Assembly (NCBI GenBank): GCA_017353825.1
Contig: JAFMSC010000002.1
Location: forward strand, 1-35,005
DNA length: 35,005 nucleotides
Origin: Hyphomicrobiaceae bacterium
GTDB lineage: Bacteria > Pseudomonadota > Alphaproteobacteria > Rhizobiales > Hyphomicrobiaceae
Direction: 5' to 3'
Under the pieces are notes generated by a model. The model searched no databases and had not been told where the DNA came from. It was given only the letters and a program-made list of their open reading frames with translations. The first letter of the stretch is position 1; each line of letters opens with the position of its first letter. The position numbers and the translations under genes were made by a program. Of the stretch, positions 18,187 through 28,194 are shown in pieces.

Positions 18187-18558
18187 ATGAAGCCACGTGA
18201 TTCCGCGGTCCGGGCGAAGCGGTTCGAGGTCGCCGAGAGTGGGCGCAAGGTCGCATCCCTGGAAGGAACGATCCGCGATTTCGAGCACTTGGCGTCCGAG
18301 CTCGCACGACAGATCGCGAACGAGGAGGATCGCACCGGAGTAAGAGACCAAGCTCACTTCGCCTATTCCACGTTCGCCAAGGCCGCGGCCCAGCGGCGCG
18401 CCAATCTTCTCACCTCCGTGGAGGACCTCAAGGGGAAGCTGGCGGCGGCCAAGCGCGAGTACGAGGAAGCGGCGCTCGCCCTAAAGCGGCTCGAGCCCAC
18501 CGAGGAGCGCGACCGTGTGCACCACAAGGGCGACCCCCGCGCGGCCGCCGGCGGCTGA
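18187..18558 (+). CDS. fliJ: FliJ-like flagellar export chaperone
   Basis: RAKRFEVAESGRKVASLEGTIRDFEHLASELARQIANEEDRTGVRDQAHFAYSTFAKAAAQRRANLLTSVEDLKGKLAAAKREYEEA; coiled coil typical of alphaproteobacterial FliJ near ctrA. Confidence 0.8.
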   Translation: MKPRDSAVRAKRFEVAESGRKVASLEGTIRDFEHLASELARQIANEEDRTGVRDQAHFAYSTFAKAAAQRRANLLTSVEDLKGKLAAAKREYEEAALALKRLEPTEERDRVHHKGDPRAAAGG

Positions 18559-18592
18559 ACCGGCCTTGCGCTCGTCCCGGGCAGCCAGAGCG

Positions 18593-19180
18593 ATGAAGAC
18601 CCCTGCGGCCGCGAAATGGCCCCGCCTCACGGGGATCGGCTTGGTCCTGGCCGGCGGGGTTGGCGGCTGCACCGCCGCCAACCTGCCAAAGCTGCCCTCA
18701 CTCCCTCTGCTTCCTACCCCATCTGAAACCGCGGCAGCGACCGGGTCGGGCCCCCAGGAGGCCTCGCTGATGGTTTCCGGCACGCCGACGGGCGTGTTCA
18801 CCGAGGTGGCGCGCGAGGTACTCGGGTGCTGGTTCGGCGCCGGCGGGCCGCTCAAGGCAAGCCACGTCTACCACGCCGAAGCCGAGCCGCCGGCCAAGGG
18901 TGGGGCGGCCGTGATCGTCATCCACGAGCGCGACGTGTCCTTCAACGACCAGCGCGGCCCGCGTGCCTACCGTATCTCGTTCGGCGACGAGGCGGGCGGC
19001 GTGCACGTGGTCGCCACGGCCCTCAAGTTCGACGGGCCGAAGGCACAGGCGATGGCGCGCGACGTGGAGACCTGGGCCAAGGGCGGTACGGGCTGTCAGC
19101 TGCGCGCCCTCTATCCGTCGCCGGCGCCGCCCTCATCGGCCAAGACGGCCAAGGCTCCAGCTCCGACCAGGAAGCACTGA
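18593..19180 (+). CDS. Hypothetical lipoprotein
   Basis: GIGLVLAGGVGGC lipobox; conserved-looking C-terminal domain (VAREVLGCWFGAGGPLKASHVYHAEAEPPAKGGAAVIVIHERD). Confidence 0.7.
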   Translation: MKTPAAAKWPRLTGIGLVLAGGVGGCTAANLPKLPSLPLLPTPSETAAATGSGPQEASLMVSGTPTGVFTEVAREVLGCWFGAGGPLKASHVYHAEAEPPAKGGAAVIVIHERDVSFNDQRGPRAYRISFGDEAGGVHVVATALKFDGPKAQAMARDVETWAKGGTGCQLRALYPSPAPPSSAKTAKAPAPTRKH

Positions 19181-19231
19181 GGTTCGGCGCGGAACTGGCC
19201 GCATCCGGCCGGGCGATTGGTCGCTGGACGG

Positions 19232-19510
19232 TCAGTCCCGGTAGTCCTGGACACGCGTGGCGCGCAGCCCAGGCAGGCCGTGGCGCTCGATGGAGCGTTG
19301 CCACGACAGGAACTCGTCGATGGTGAGCTTATAACGCTCGCAGGCCTCCTCGAGGCTCAGCAAACCGCCGCGCACGGCCGCAACCACCTCGGCCTTGCGC
19401 CGGATCACCCAGCGCTTCGTGTCCTTGGGCGGAAGATCGGCGATGGTAAGCGGGCTCCCGTCCGGCCCGATCACATAGCGGACCCGCGCCCGGTATTGTT
19501 GTTCGGTCAT
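19232..19510 (-). CDS. sciP: DUF1153 protein, SciP-type CtrA inhibitor
   Basis: RVRYVIGPDGSPLTIADLPPKDTKRWVIRRKAEVVAAVRGGLLSLEEACERYKLTIDEFLSWQRSIERHGLPGLR. Confidence 0.92.
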   Translation of the reverse strand: MTEQQYRARVRYVIGPDGSPLTIADLPPKDTKRWVIRRKAEVVAAVRGGLLSLEEACERYKLTIDEFLSWQRSIERHGLPGLRATRVQDYRD

Positions 19511-19622
19511 GATGCTCGTTACACTAGTCAGACCTGGCACCACGCTAGAGGAATGCGATTAAAATCAACCTACTGGTGTGGGTAAATACTTGGAGAAGCA
19601 TTGCGCCGCATTAAGGTGGGCG

Positions 19623-19652
19623 ATGGTTAATCAGGCAATTGCCCTGGTTAAT
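19623..19652 (-). promoter_or_regulatory. Paired TTAACC(A) elements, candidate CtrA-binding region upstream of sciP
   Basis: TGGTTAAT (plus) at 19624-19631 and 19645-19652, 21 bp apart, flanking the palindrome GGCAATTGCC (19634-19643); minus strand reads ATTAACCAT and ATTAACCAG. Confidence 0.5.
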
Positions 19653-19933
19653 TTTGAAACGGTCAGAGCTGGAGCTGAACGAATATAGTTCTCTCCGGTT
19701 TTTTGGCCCGATCGCCGGGGCAAGGTGTGCGGGGTTCAGGTCGGCTGGCGAACCGGCAGGGCTTGGGCGGGCGCGGGGCAGGGCGTGGGGCGCTGCCGTC
19801 TAGCTGTGGCGCTGCTGTGCGTCTTGATTGCGCCGGCGCGTCTCGCCATATTCGGAAACTGTAGACGGGGACGGTAGCGTCCCCCCGGCGGTTTTTCTTG
19901 TCTCGCGGCTGCGAAGCACATCGACGGGCGCCC

Positions 19934-21109
19934 ATGCCTCCCAACCCGCCAACCGGCCCGCTTGCCGCAAGGACAGGGCGCCGCATCATCGTCGCCATGT
20001 CAGGCGGCGTCGATTCCTCGGTCGTCGCCGGGCTGCTCAAGCGCGACGGACATGACGTGATCGGCGTCACGCTCCAGCTCTACGACCACGGCGAGGCGCT
20101 CGGGCGGCGCGGCAGCTGCTGCGCCGGCCAGGACATCCACGACGCCCGCCGGGTGGCCGACAGGCTCGGCATTCCCCACTACGTGCTCGACTACGAGGCC
20201 CGCTTCCGGGCCGGCGTCATAGAGGCGTTCGCCGACAGCTACGCGGCGGGCGAGACGCCGATCCCGTGTGTCGCCTGCAACCAGAAGATCAAGTTCCGCG
20301 ACCTGCTCGATACCGCCCTCAAGTTGGGGGCGGACTTGCTGGCGACGGGCCACTACATCGAGCGCCGTGACGGGCCGGCCGGACCTGAGCTTTATCGCTC
20401 GCACGACGCCGAGCGCGACCAGAGCTATTTCTTGTTCACCACCACGCGCACCCAGCTCGCCCGGCTGATGTTCCCGCTGGGGAGCCGGCCAAAGCGTGAG
20501 GTGCGGGCGTTGGCGCGCGAGCTCGATCTGCCCGTAGCCGACAAACCAGACAGCCAGGACATCTGCTTCGTGCCCAAGGGGCGCTATAGCAGCCTGGTCG
20601 AGCGCCTCAGGCCCGGCGCCGCCGAACCCGGTGCCATCGTGCATGTGGACGGCCGCGTGCTGGGGCGCCACAACGGCATCATCCACTACACCATCGGCCA
20701 GCGTCACGGGCTAGGCGTATCGGGCCCCGCCCCGGTCTACATCGTGCGCCTCGACGCCGCGAACCGCGAGGTGGTGGTGGGCCCGCGCGAGAGCGTCTTC
20801 ATGCGCAGCCTCGTGCTGCGGGACGTGAACTGGTTGGGTGACGAGCCGCTACCCGCTGCAGGTCAGGACGTCGCGGTGCGCATCCGTTCCACCTCCCCGC
20901 CGCAGCCGGCCCGCGTGTATCATAACGGCGAGCGAGTGCGCGTCCGGCTCCGCGCCGGCGAATACGGCGTCGCCCCAGGCCAGGCGTGCGTATTCTACGC
21001 CGACGCAGGTGCGCGGGCGCGGGTGCTGGGTGGCGGCTTCATCGAGAGCGCCGCGGCGGCAGGCGAGGGAGCGCCGGACGCCGTTGGTAGGGAGCTGGTA
21101 GGGTCCTAG
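19934..21109 (+). CDS. mnmA: tRNA-specific 2-thiouridylase
   Basis: [34 protein letters not shown]...[27 protein letters not shown]...[34 protein letters not shown]. Confidence 0.97.
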   Translation: MPPNPPTGPLAARTGRRIIVAMSGGVDSSVVAGLLKRDGHDVIGVTLQLYDHGEALGRRGSCCAGQDIHDARRVADRLGIPHYVLDYEARFRAGVIEAFADSYAAGETPIPCVACNQKIKFRDLLDTALKLGADLLATGHYIERRDGPAGPELYRSHDAERDQSYFLFTTTRTQLARLMFPLGSRPKREVRALARELDLPVADKPDSQDICFVPKGRYSSLVERLRPGAAEPGAIVHVDGRVLGRHNGIIHYTIGQRHGLGVSGPAPVYIVRLDAANREVVVGPRESVFMRSLVLRDVNWLGDEPLPAAGQDVAVRIRSTSPPQPARVYHNGERVRVRLRAGEYGVAPGQACVFYADAGARARVLGGGFIESAAAAGEGAPDAVGRELVGS

Positions 21110-21165
21110 AGCCGCCGCCGGGGCGGCCTGCTGGTGGAGTGGAAGGCATGGGAAGGGAGGTGGCG

Positions 21166-21864
21166 ATGACGTCCAGTCCTCGGACGACGAAGCGGAAGCG
21201 CAGAAGGCAGATGCGTCCGCCGTCCATGGACGAGGCCGCGGTTAAGAGCGCCTACCGGCGCTGGGCCCCGGTCTACGACAACACGTTCGGGCGGGTGGCA
21301 GCAGAAGGGCGCAAGCACGCCGTCGAGATCATCAACCGCGGGAGCGGCCGGGTGCTGGAGGTGGGTGTGGGCACCGGCCTGTCGCTGCCGTCCTATCGGC
21401 GCGATCTGGAGATCGTCGGCATCGACCTGTCGCCCGATATGCTGGAGAAGGCGCGCGCGCGTGTGGCAGCCGAGGGGCTCCGTAACGTCAGCGGCCTTCA
21501 CGAGATGGACGCGGGCGACCTCAAGTTCCCCGACGGCTCGTTCGACACCGTGGTGGCCATGTACGTGATGACGGTGGTGCCAGAGCCCGAGAAAGTGATG
21601 CGCGAGCTCGCCCGCGTGTGCCGACCGGGCGGCGAGGTGCTGCTCGTCAACCATTTCAGCTCCGCGGAGGGCATGCGCGGCTGGGTGGAGCGGCAAATGG
21701 CGCCCTTCGCCCACAAGATCGGCTGGCGCCCCGTGTTCGACGTCGAGCGCGTGATGGGCTGCGGCGACCTGCAGCTGATCGAGAAGCGCGGGCTACGCCC
21801 CCTTCGCCTCTTTACCATGATGCGCTTCCGCAAGGCCGGCGGCGAGGGGCGGGCGGCGGCGTGA
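21166..21864 (+). CDS. Class I SAM methyltransferase, phosphatidylethanolamine N-methyltransferase (PmtA)-like
   Basis: VKSAYRRWAPVYDNTFGRVAAEGRKHAVEIINRGSGRVLEVGVGTGLSLPSYRRDLEIVGIDLSPDMLEKAR; AGGGAGG RBS before ATG 21166. Confidence 0.85.
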   Translation: MTSSPRTTKRKRRRQMRPPSMDEAAVKSAYRRWAPVYDNTFGRVAAEGRKHAVEIINRGSGRVLEVGVGTGLSLPSYRRDLEIVGIDLSPDMLEKARARVAAEGLRNVSGLHEMDAGDLKFPDGSFDTVVAMYVMTVVPEPEKVMRELARVCRPGGEVLLVNHFSSAEGMRGWVERQMAPFAHKIGWRPVFDVERVMGCGDLQLIEKRGLRPLRLFTMMRFRKAGGEGRAAA

Positions 21865-21923
21865 ACGTTCCGCGCAGCTCATTGGCATCGGGCTGAGCAA
21901 CGTCTTCAAATGTTGAGCCAACC

Positions 21924-23228
21924 CTACGCGGCCAGCTGCATCTGCGCCGCGTTCTTGCCTTCGAGGATGGCGGCGACGCCCATGCCGCCGGCGGTGCAGA
22001 TGGAGATCAGGCCGCGGCCGCCGTGCCTGGAGAGGAGCTTGGCGAGGTTGGCGAGGATGCGGGCGCCGGTCGCGGCGAACGGATGGCCGAAGGCGAGGCT
22101 CGACCCGTGCACGTTGAGCCTCGAGCGATCGATGGGGCCCAGCGGCTCGTCGCGGCCGAGGTGGGTCTTGCAGTAGGCGGGATCCTCCCAGGCCTTCAGC
22201 GTGGCCAGCACCTGCGCGGCAAAGGCCTCGTGGATCTCGTAGAAGTCGAAGTCCTGCAGTTTGAGGCCATTGCGCAAGAGCAGCTGGGACACCGCGACGG
22301 TGGGCGCCATCAGGAGCCCCTCGCCTGCAACGAAGTCGAGAGCGGAGGTCTGCGCATCGATGAAGTAGGCCTCAACCGGCAGGCCGCGGCTGGTCGCCCA
22401 TTCTTCCGAGGCCAGCAGCACGGCGGCGGCGCCGTCGGTAAGCGGAGTGGAGTTGGCGGCGGTGAGGGTGCCGCGCCCAGATTTGTCGAACGAGGTCTTC
22501 AAGCTGGCCATCTTCTCCAGGTTGATGTCCTCGCGCATGTTGTTGTCGCGGTACACGCCAGCATACGGCAGCACCAGATCGTCCATGTAGCCCGAGCGGT
22601 AGGCCGCGGCGGCCTTCTTGTGGCTCTCGAAGGCAAGCTTGTCCTGCTCAGCCCGGGAAATGTGCCACTCCTGCGCCATCAGCTCGGCGTGCTGGCCCAT
22701 GGAGAGGCCTGTGCGCGGCTCGGCCACCGACGGCGGCTGCGGCGCGAGCTCTCCGGGCGTGAAGCCCTTGAAGGCCTTGAGCCGGTCGGCAAAGGAGCGC
22801 GCGTTCTGCGCCTCGACCAGGCGGTGTGCGAACTTCTCCTTGAACACGATGGGCGCATCCGAGGTCGTGTCTGAGCCCATGGCTATGCCGCTGTCGATCT
22901 GGCCGACGGCGATCTTGGCGGCCAACCCCATGGCCGCCTGCAGGCTGGTGCCGCACGCCTGCTGCATGGTGATGCCGGGCGTTGTGGGCGCGAGCTTGGT
23001 GCCCAGCACCGCCTCGCGCGCCAGGTTCCAGTCCCTGGAGTGGGTGACGACGGCGCCACCCACCGCCTCGTCGATGTGCACGCCAGCGAGGTGGTACTTG
23101 TCGACCAGCCCGTTGAGCACGGCAGTGAGCATCTCTAGGTTGGATTTGTCCGCAAAGAGCGTGTTGGAGCGGCAGAACGGGATGCGCAAGCCGCCGATCA
23201 CCGCCACGCGCCGAAGGGTTTGGTTCAT
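21924..23228 (-). CDS. fadI: Acetyl-CoA C-acyltransferase (thiolase)
   Basis: VAVIGGLRIPFCRSNTLFADKSN...MQQACGTSLQAAMGLAAKIAVGQ...NVHGSSLAFGHPFAATGARILANLAKLL...ISICTAGGMGVAAILEG. Confidence 0.95.
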   Translation of the reverse strand: MNQTLRRVAVIGGLRIPFCRSNTLFADKSNLEMLTAVLNGLVDKYHLAGVHIDEAVGGAVVTHSRDWNLAREAVLGTKLAPTTPGITMQQACGTSLQAAMGLAAKIAVGQIDSGIAMGSDTTSDAPIVFKEKFAHRLVEAQNARSFADRLKAFKGFTPGELAPQPPSVAEPRTGLSMGQHAELMAQEWHISRAEQDKLAFESHKKAAAAYRSGYMDDLVLPYAGVYRDNNMREDINLEKMASLKTSFDKSGRGTLTAANSTPLTDGAAAVLLASEEWATSRGLPVEAYFIDAQTSALDFVAGEGLLMAPTVAVSQLLLRNGLKLQDFDFYEIHEAFAAQVLATLKAWEDPAYCKTHLGRDEPLGPIDRSRLNVHGSSLAFGHPFAATGARILANLAKLLSRHGGRGLISICTAGGMGVAAILEGKNAAQMQLAA

Positions 23229-23353
23229 TGAGGGCTCCGATGGGGCCAGACCGTGCGGGCCTGCCCCGTTCTGCAACCTGTTTGCCACCTAACGGTACGC
23301 TCGCTCAGACGGCGTGCCATGCGGTCAGACCCGGGGGCTGACCCCGACGACAG

Positions 23354-25360
23354 CTAGGCCACGGCGGGCCTTCGCAGCACCTCCACGTTCGACTTCTCCT
23401 CATTGGCGGCGAAGTGCAGCGGGCCGCCGCGGAAGGGTGCAAAACCGGTGCCGAAGATCACGCCGGCGTCGACGAGGTCGCCGCTTTCGACGATTTTCTC
23501 CTCGCGCACGCGCTCGGCCTCGTGGATCAGGGGGGCGACCAACTCGCGGCCCAGCCGCTCCAGCTCGCCCTTGTCCCATGCCGTCTGCGGCTGCGCCTTC
23601 TGAGGCTTGCCGTCCTTCCAGACGTAGAAGCCCTCGCCCGATTTCTTGCCGAGCTTGCCCGCCGCCACCATCTGGTCGAGCTTGGAGACACCCGGCGGCG
23701 CGATCTTCAGGATGTTGCCGACGCTGGCACACACGTCGAGGCCTACGGTGTCGGCCAGCTCGACGGGCCCCATGGGCATGCCGAAGGTGCGGGCGGCCTC
23801 GTCGATCTTCTCCTTCATCTCGCCGCGGTCCACGCGCTGCAGCGCCGCCATCATGTAGGGGCCGAGCACACGGTTGACGACGAAGCCGGGGCTACTCCGG
23901 GCGACCAGTGGGAGCTTGTCAATGGCGGTGACGAAATGACACCCCTTCTGCACTTCCTCTTCGCGCGTGTCCTTGCCGCGGATAACTTCGACCAGGGGCA
24001 TCTGCGCGACGGGATTGAAGAAGTGGATGCCGATCAGGCGGCCCCGATTGGCGAGCGGCTCGGCGATCTCTTCGATCATGATGGAGGAGGTGTTGGTGGC
24101 GAGCACGGCGCCGGGCTTGAGCGTGCCCTCGATCGCCTTGAACAGGTTTTGCTTGGACTCCAGCCGCTCCACGATCGCCTCGATCACCACGTCGGCGCGG
24201 CCGATATTGGCGCCGCTGGGATCGGCCAGCAGGCGGGCCGCGGCGGCATCGCGTTCCGCCTTGGTTCTGAACTTGCGCTGGAACAGTTGCTTCTGCTTGG
24301 CGATGCCCTTGGCGATCTGGTCGGCGTTCACGTCCTGCAGCGACACCTCCATGCCGGAGGCCACGCACCAGCCGGCGATGTCGGCGCCCATCACACCGGC
24401 GCCGATCACCTGCACACGCAGGGGCTTGAAGGGCACTTCCTTGGGCGCCTGCCCCTTCAGCATCTCCATGAGCTTGAACACGCGCCGCAGGTTGCGCGAG
24501 GTTGGGCCCATCATTAGCGGCGCGAACGCGCGCGTCTCCGCCGCCTTCATGCCCTCGAGATTGGCGGCATGGGTCTCGAACAGCTCGATGAGCTTGAAGG
24601 GCGCGGGATAATGGTCCTCGCGCCCCTTCTTGGCGGTCTCGTAGCGCAGCTTCTTGGCAAGCAACTCGCGCGCCGGCCATTGCCGCGCCAGGTCCTTCCA
24701 GAAGGCCACCGGCTTCGACTTCAGCCTGCGCTCGATCGCCTTGCGGGCGGCCCACGGCAGGCTGAGCGGGCTCGCCACCAGTTCGTCAACGAGGCCCATG
24801 CCGCGCGCGGCACCTGCGCGGATCATGGAGCCCTTCAACATCATGGGCATGGCGGTGAGCGCGCCGGCTTGGCGGATCGAGCGCGCGGTGCCGTTGAAGC
24901 CGGGGAAGAGCCCAAGTCGCACCTCGGGGAACCCGAGCTGCGTGGCGTCGTCGCGCGTGGCGATGCGCCAGTGGCAGGCGAGGGCCAGCTCCAGGCCTCC
25001 CCCCAAGCAGAAGCCGTGGATGCAGCACACCACGGGGATCGGCATGCGCTCGATCCGATCGAGGTAGCCGTTGACAAGGCTCACGCTCTCGATCACCTCG
25101 CGCTCGCTCGTCAGCTGCTCGAACTCGCGCACGTCGGCGCCGACGATGAAGCCCTTCTCCTTGCCCGAGATGATGATGAGCCCGACCAGGCGGCGATCGC
25201 GCGCGCCGCGCTCCACCGCCTGCACAATGGCGCCCAGCTCTTCCAGCGCGCGCCGGCTGAACGAGTTCTGGCTCTCGCCCTCGCGGTCGAAGACCGCCCG
25301 GGCAATGCCCCACATGTCGACCGAGTAGCGCCAGTCGCGCAGCGCGTTGATGTCCGTCAT
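23354..25360 (-). CDS. fadJ: Fatty-acid oxidation complex: enoyl-CoA hydratase / 3-hydroxyacyl-CoA dehydrogenase
   Basis: Crotonase domain (CCIHGFCLGGGLELALACHWRIA) + NAD-binding domain (VIGAGVMGADIAGWCVASGMEVSLQDV) + C-terminal HAD motifs (IGIHFFNPVAQMPLVEVIRG). Confidence 0.96.
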   Translation of the reverse strand: MTDINALRDWRYSVDMWGIARAVFDREGESQNSFSRRALEELGAIVQAVERGARDRRLVGLIIISGKEKGFIVGADVREFEQLTSEREVIESVSLVNGYLDRIERMPIPVVCCIHGFCLGGGLELALACHWRIATRDDATQLGFPEVRLGLFPGFNGTARSIRQAGALTAMPMMLKGSMIRAGAARGMGLVDELVASPLSLPWAARKAIERRLKSKPVAFWKDLARQWPARELLAKKLRYETAKKGREDHYPAPFKLIELFETHAANLEGMKAAETRAFAPLMMGPTSRNLRRVFKLMEMLKGQAPKEVPFKPLRVQVIGAGVMGADIAGWCVASGMEVSLQDVNADQIAKGIAKQKQLFQRKFRTKAERDAAAARLLADPSGANIGRADVVIEAIVERLESKQNLFKAIEGTLKPGAVLATNTSSIMIEEIAEPLANRGRLIGIHFFNPVAQMPLVEVIRGKDTREEEVQKGCHFVTAIDKLPLVARSSPGFVVNRVLGPYMMAALQRVDRGEMKEKIDEAARTFGMPMGPVELADTVGLDVCASVGNILKIAPPGVSKLDQMVAAGKLGKKSGEGFYVWKDGKPQKAQPQTAWDKGELERLGRELVAPLIHEAERVREEKIVESGDLVDAGVIFGTGFAPFRGGPLHFAANEEKSNVEVLRRPAVA

Positions 25361-25373
25361 GGTGTGTGCCTCG

Positions 25374-27878
25374 TCATTCTGCCGCGGCGCTCTCAATGGC
25401 GCGCGCGTTGTGCCCCGCCATCATGTAATGCGGCATCAGCTCCGCGGGATCGAAGTGGTCCACGGCAATCACACGCGCTACCAGCGCCTCCAGCTCGCGC
25501 AGCTGCGCCGCTTCCGCATCAGAGATGTCGCCCAGCTTCGCCGCATCGCCCACCCAGTCGGTGCCATGCACCCGGCGCACGCGGCCGGCGCGCACCGCGC
25601 GATCAAGCTTCCTCTCCGCCGTCTCGGCCGCCACGGCCTTGGCCAGGGTGACCTCCAACAGGCCGGTGGGATCGTCAGGGTTGTCCGACACATAGATGTA
25701 GCGGGTAAGGCGGTCGCGCACATCGCCAGGTGCCAGCACTAGCTCCACGCACTTGTGCGCAAGCCAGTCCGGCGCTGGCTTGTAGTGGGCACCAAGTGGG
25801 AACACCGCCAACCGCATCAGCCAGCGCACGGGAAACGAGGGGAAGTTGTCGATGTTGCCGCGCAGCGCCTCCTGAAAGCGGTGGAGGCCATTGCGGGCGC
25901 AGAGCGCCACGATGTGCCGGTCGCCCTCGGGCTTGCCGTCGTCCTCGTAGCGCTTCAACACGCAGGCGAGCAGGTAGAGCTCGGAGAGCGCGTCGGCGAG
26001 GCGGCCGGTGAGCTTCTGCTTGGTCTTGAGCCCGCCACCGAGCACGGCGACCGTGAGGTCGGCCACGAATGCGAAGTTGCGCGAGGCGCGCCACAGCTGG
26101 CGGTACGCCTCGGCCGTGCCGTAGGCCTTGTCGGGCACGCGCCCAAAGAGCCCGCCGGTGAGGTTGTGGAACGCCGCCCCGAACACGTTCGACACCGCGA
26201 AAGCGACGTGGTCGGTGAACGCCCGCTCGAAGGCCGCCAGCCCGCGCTCATCATCGCTGTCCTGACAGGCCTCGATCTCCTTGTAGAGGTACGGGTGCGA
26301 GCGCAGGGCGCCCTGTGCGAAGGTGATGAGCGAGCGCGTGAGGATGTTGGCGCCCTCCACCGTGATGGCCACCGGCATCATCTGGTAGGCGGACTGCAGG
26401 TAGTTGGACGGCCCGTCGCACACGCCCCGGCCACCGTGCAGATCCATGGCGTCGTTGACCGATCGGCGCATGCGCTCGGTGGTCTGGTATTTCATGATGG
26501 CCGAGATCACGGACGGCTTCTCGCCGCGGCTCACCATGGACGCCGTAACCCCGCGCGCCGCCTCGGTGACATAGGCGTTCTCCACCATGCGCGCGAGCGG
26601 CTCTTCCAGGCCCTCCATTTTGCCGATGGGGAAGTCGAACTGCTTGCGGATGCGCGCGTAGGCGCTGGTGTTGCGCAGCAGCGATTTCACGCCGGCCGCG
26701 GCCGACGAGGGGAGCGAGATGGAGCGGCCCGCAGCGAGGCATTCCATCAGCATACGCCAGCCCTGGCCCACCATCTTCTCGCCGCCGATCACCCAGTCGA
26801 TGGGGATGAAGACGTTCTTGCCCCATATGGGGCCGTTGGGGAACGCCGCACCCGAGGGCAGATGGCGCCGGCCGATCTCGACGCCTGGATGCCCCGCCGG
26901 AATAAGCGCCACTGTGATGCCGCGCTCCTCCCCGCCGCCCAACAGGTTGTCCGGGTCGAAGACGCGGAAGGCGAGGCCAACCAGCGTGGCCTGCGGCGCC
27001 AGCGTGATGTAGCGCTTCTCCCAGGAGAGGCGCATGCCGACGACCTCGTTGCCCTCGTGCATGCCGCGTTCGACGTAGCCCACGTCGCGCATGGTGGCGG
27101 CGTCGGAACCGGACGCGGGGCCCGTCAGCGCGAAGCACGGCACCTCCACGCCCTGGGCTAGGCGCGGTAGGTAGTGCTCTTGCTGCTCGGGGGTGCCGTA
27201 CTTTTCAATCAGCTCGCCGGGGCCGAGCGAGTTCGGCACCATAACAATAGTGCATGCGTCCGGGGAGCGCGAGGCGATGCGCCCGAGGATGAGCGACTGA
27301 GCCTGCGGTGAGAAGCCGAGGCCGCCGTGCGCTTTGGAGATGAGCATGCCGAGGAAGCCTTGACGCTTCACGAAGTCCCACACTTCCTTGGGAACTTCCC
27401 TTTCATTGTGGCGGATGGTCCAGTCCTTGAGCATGCGGCACAGCTCGTTGGTCGGGCCGTCGAGGAAGGCCCTCTCCTCCTCGGTGAGGGTAATGGGCGG
27501 AACGCTGCGCAACTTGCCCCAGTCGGGTTGGCCGGAGAACAGCTCGGCGTCGAAGCCGATGGTGCCGGCCTCCAAGGCGGCCTTCTCCGTGTCGGAAACC
27601 TTGGGGAGATTTCGCCTGATCAATTGGAACATGGGCCGGACCAGCAGGGCGTGCCGGATGGCCGGTACACACAGGGCCACAAGGACGGCTGCGACCACCC
27701 AGCCCGCGGCGCCGAGCCAACCCGGCGCCAGCTTATGGGGCGCGTCCATGAGGGCGCCGGTTTGCCACAGGAGCAGCGCCACGGCCAAGCCCGCCGCCCA
27801 GGCCCATAGCGGAGCCCGGCGCATGCCGAGCGCAAACGCACCGATGACGTAGAGGACCAGTAGCACCAGCTCGGGCAT
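25374..27878 (-). CDS. fadE: FadE-type acyl-CoA dehydrogenase
   Basis: N-terminal TM segments then LSWEKRYITLAPQATLVGLAFRVFDPDNLLGG..., FGDE-type acyl-CoA dehydrogenase core (DLHGGRGVCDGPSNYLQSAYQMMPVAITVEGANILTRSLITFAQGA). Confidence 0.95.
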   Translation of the reverse strand: MPELVLLVLYVIGAFALGMRRAPLWAWAAGLAVALLLWQTGALMDAPHKLAPGWLGAAGWVVAAVLVALCVPAIRHALLVRPMFQLIRRNLPKVSDTEKAALEAGTIGFDAELFSGQPDWGKLRSVPPITLTEEERAFLDGPTNELCRMLKDWTIRHNEREVPKEVWDFVKRQGFLGMLISKAHGGLGFSPQAQSLILGRIASRSPDACTIVMVPNSLGPGELIEKYGTPEQQEHYLPRLAQGVEVPCFALTGPASGSDAATMRDVGYVERGMHEGNEVVGMRLSWEKRYITLAPQATLVGLAFRVFDPDNLLGGGEERGITVALIPAGHPGVEIGRRHLPSGAAFPNGPIWGKNVFIPIDWVIGGEKMVGQGWRMLMECLAAGRSISLPSSAAAGVKSLLRNTSAYARIRKQFDFPIGKMEGLEEPLARMVENAYVTEAARGVTASMVSRGEKPSVISAIMKYQTTERMRRSVNDAMDLHGGRGVCDGPSNYLQSAYQMMPVAITVEGANILTRSLITFAQGALRSHPYLYKEIEACQDSDDERGLAAFERAFTDHVAFAVSNVFGAAFHNLTGGLFGRVPDKAYGTAEAYRQLWRASRNFAFVADLTVAVLGGGLKTKQKLTGRLADALSELYLLACVLKRYEDDGKPEGDRHIVALCARNGLHRFQEALRGNIDNFPSFPVRWLMRLAVFPLGAHYKPAPDWLAHKCVELVLAPGDVRDRLTRYIYVSDNPDDPTGLLEVTLAKAVAAETAERKLDRAVRAGRVRRVHGTDWVGDAAKLGDISDAEAAQLRELEALVARVIAVDHFDPAELMPHYMMAGHNARAIESAAAE

Positions 27879-27955
27879 GGCTTTCACCTCCCTGCAGGCG
27901 CGGCGAATCACGCCTGTTACGTCATGCTAGATCAAGGCCTTAAATCTAGGCTAAG

Positions 27956-27971
27956 TTGACGTTAACGTCAA
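27956..27971. promoter_or_regulatory. Perfect 16-bp palindrome TTGACGTTAACGTCAA upstream of fadE
   Basis: Direct reading; sequence equals its own reverse complement; about 80 bp upstream of the fadE start. Confidence 0.85.
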
Positions 27972-28194
27972 AGTCGGTGGTCGGTCGGGTCGGGCGCCAG
28001 CCAGACCTTCAGGCTACCCTTACGCTGGTAGCGTCATCATTTTGTGGACTCATCTCTCACAATCTCATGACTACACGATTTCACACAACAAATGTTCGGC
28101 GCAGACGCATCGGAAGCCGATGTTGGGTCGGCCGGATCCGCCCGCCTGATCCAGACCTGCCTCCTCGCCGCGAGTGCTCCGGGCTGAGCGCGAG

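Noticed and set aside
22023-22874. 283-aa plus-strand ORF opposite fadI
   Set aside because: Shadow ORF of the thiolase gene.
23414-27161. Long plus-strand ORFs (23414-24517, 24569-25651, 25755-27161) opposite fadJ/fadE
   Set aside because: Mirror-strand ORFs of conserved genes; the sense products are clear FadJ and FadE.
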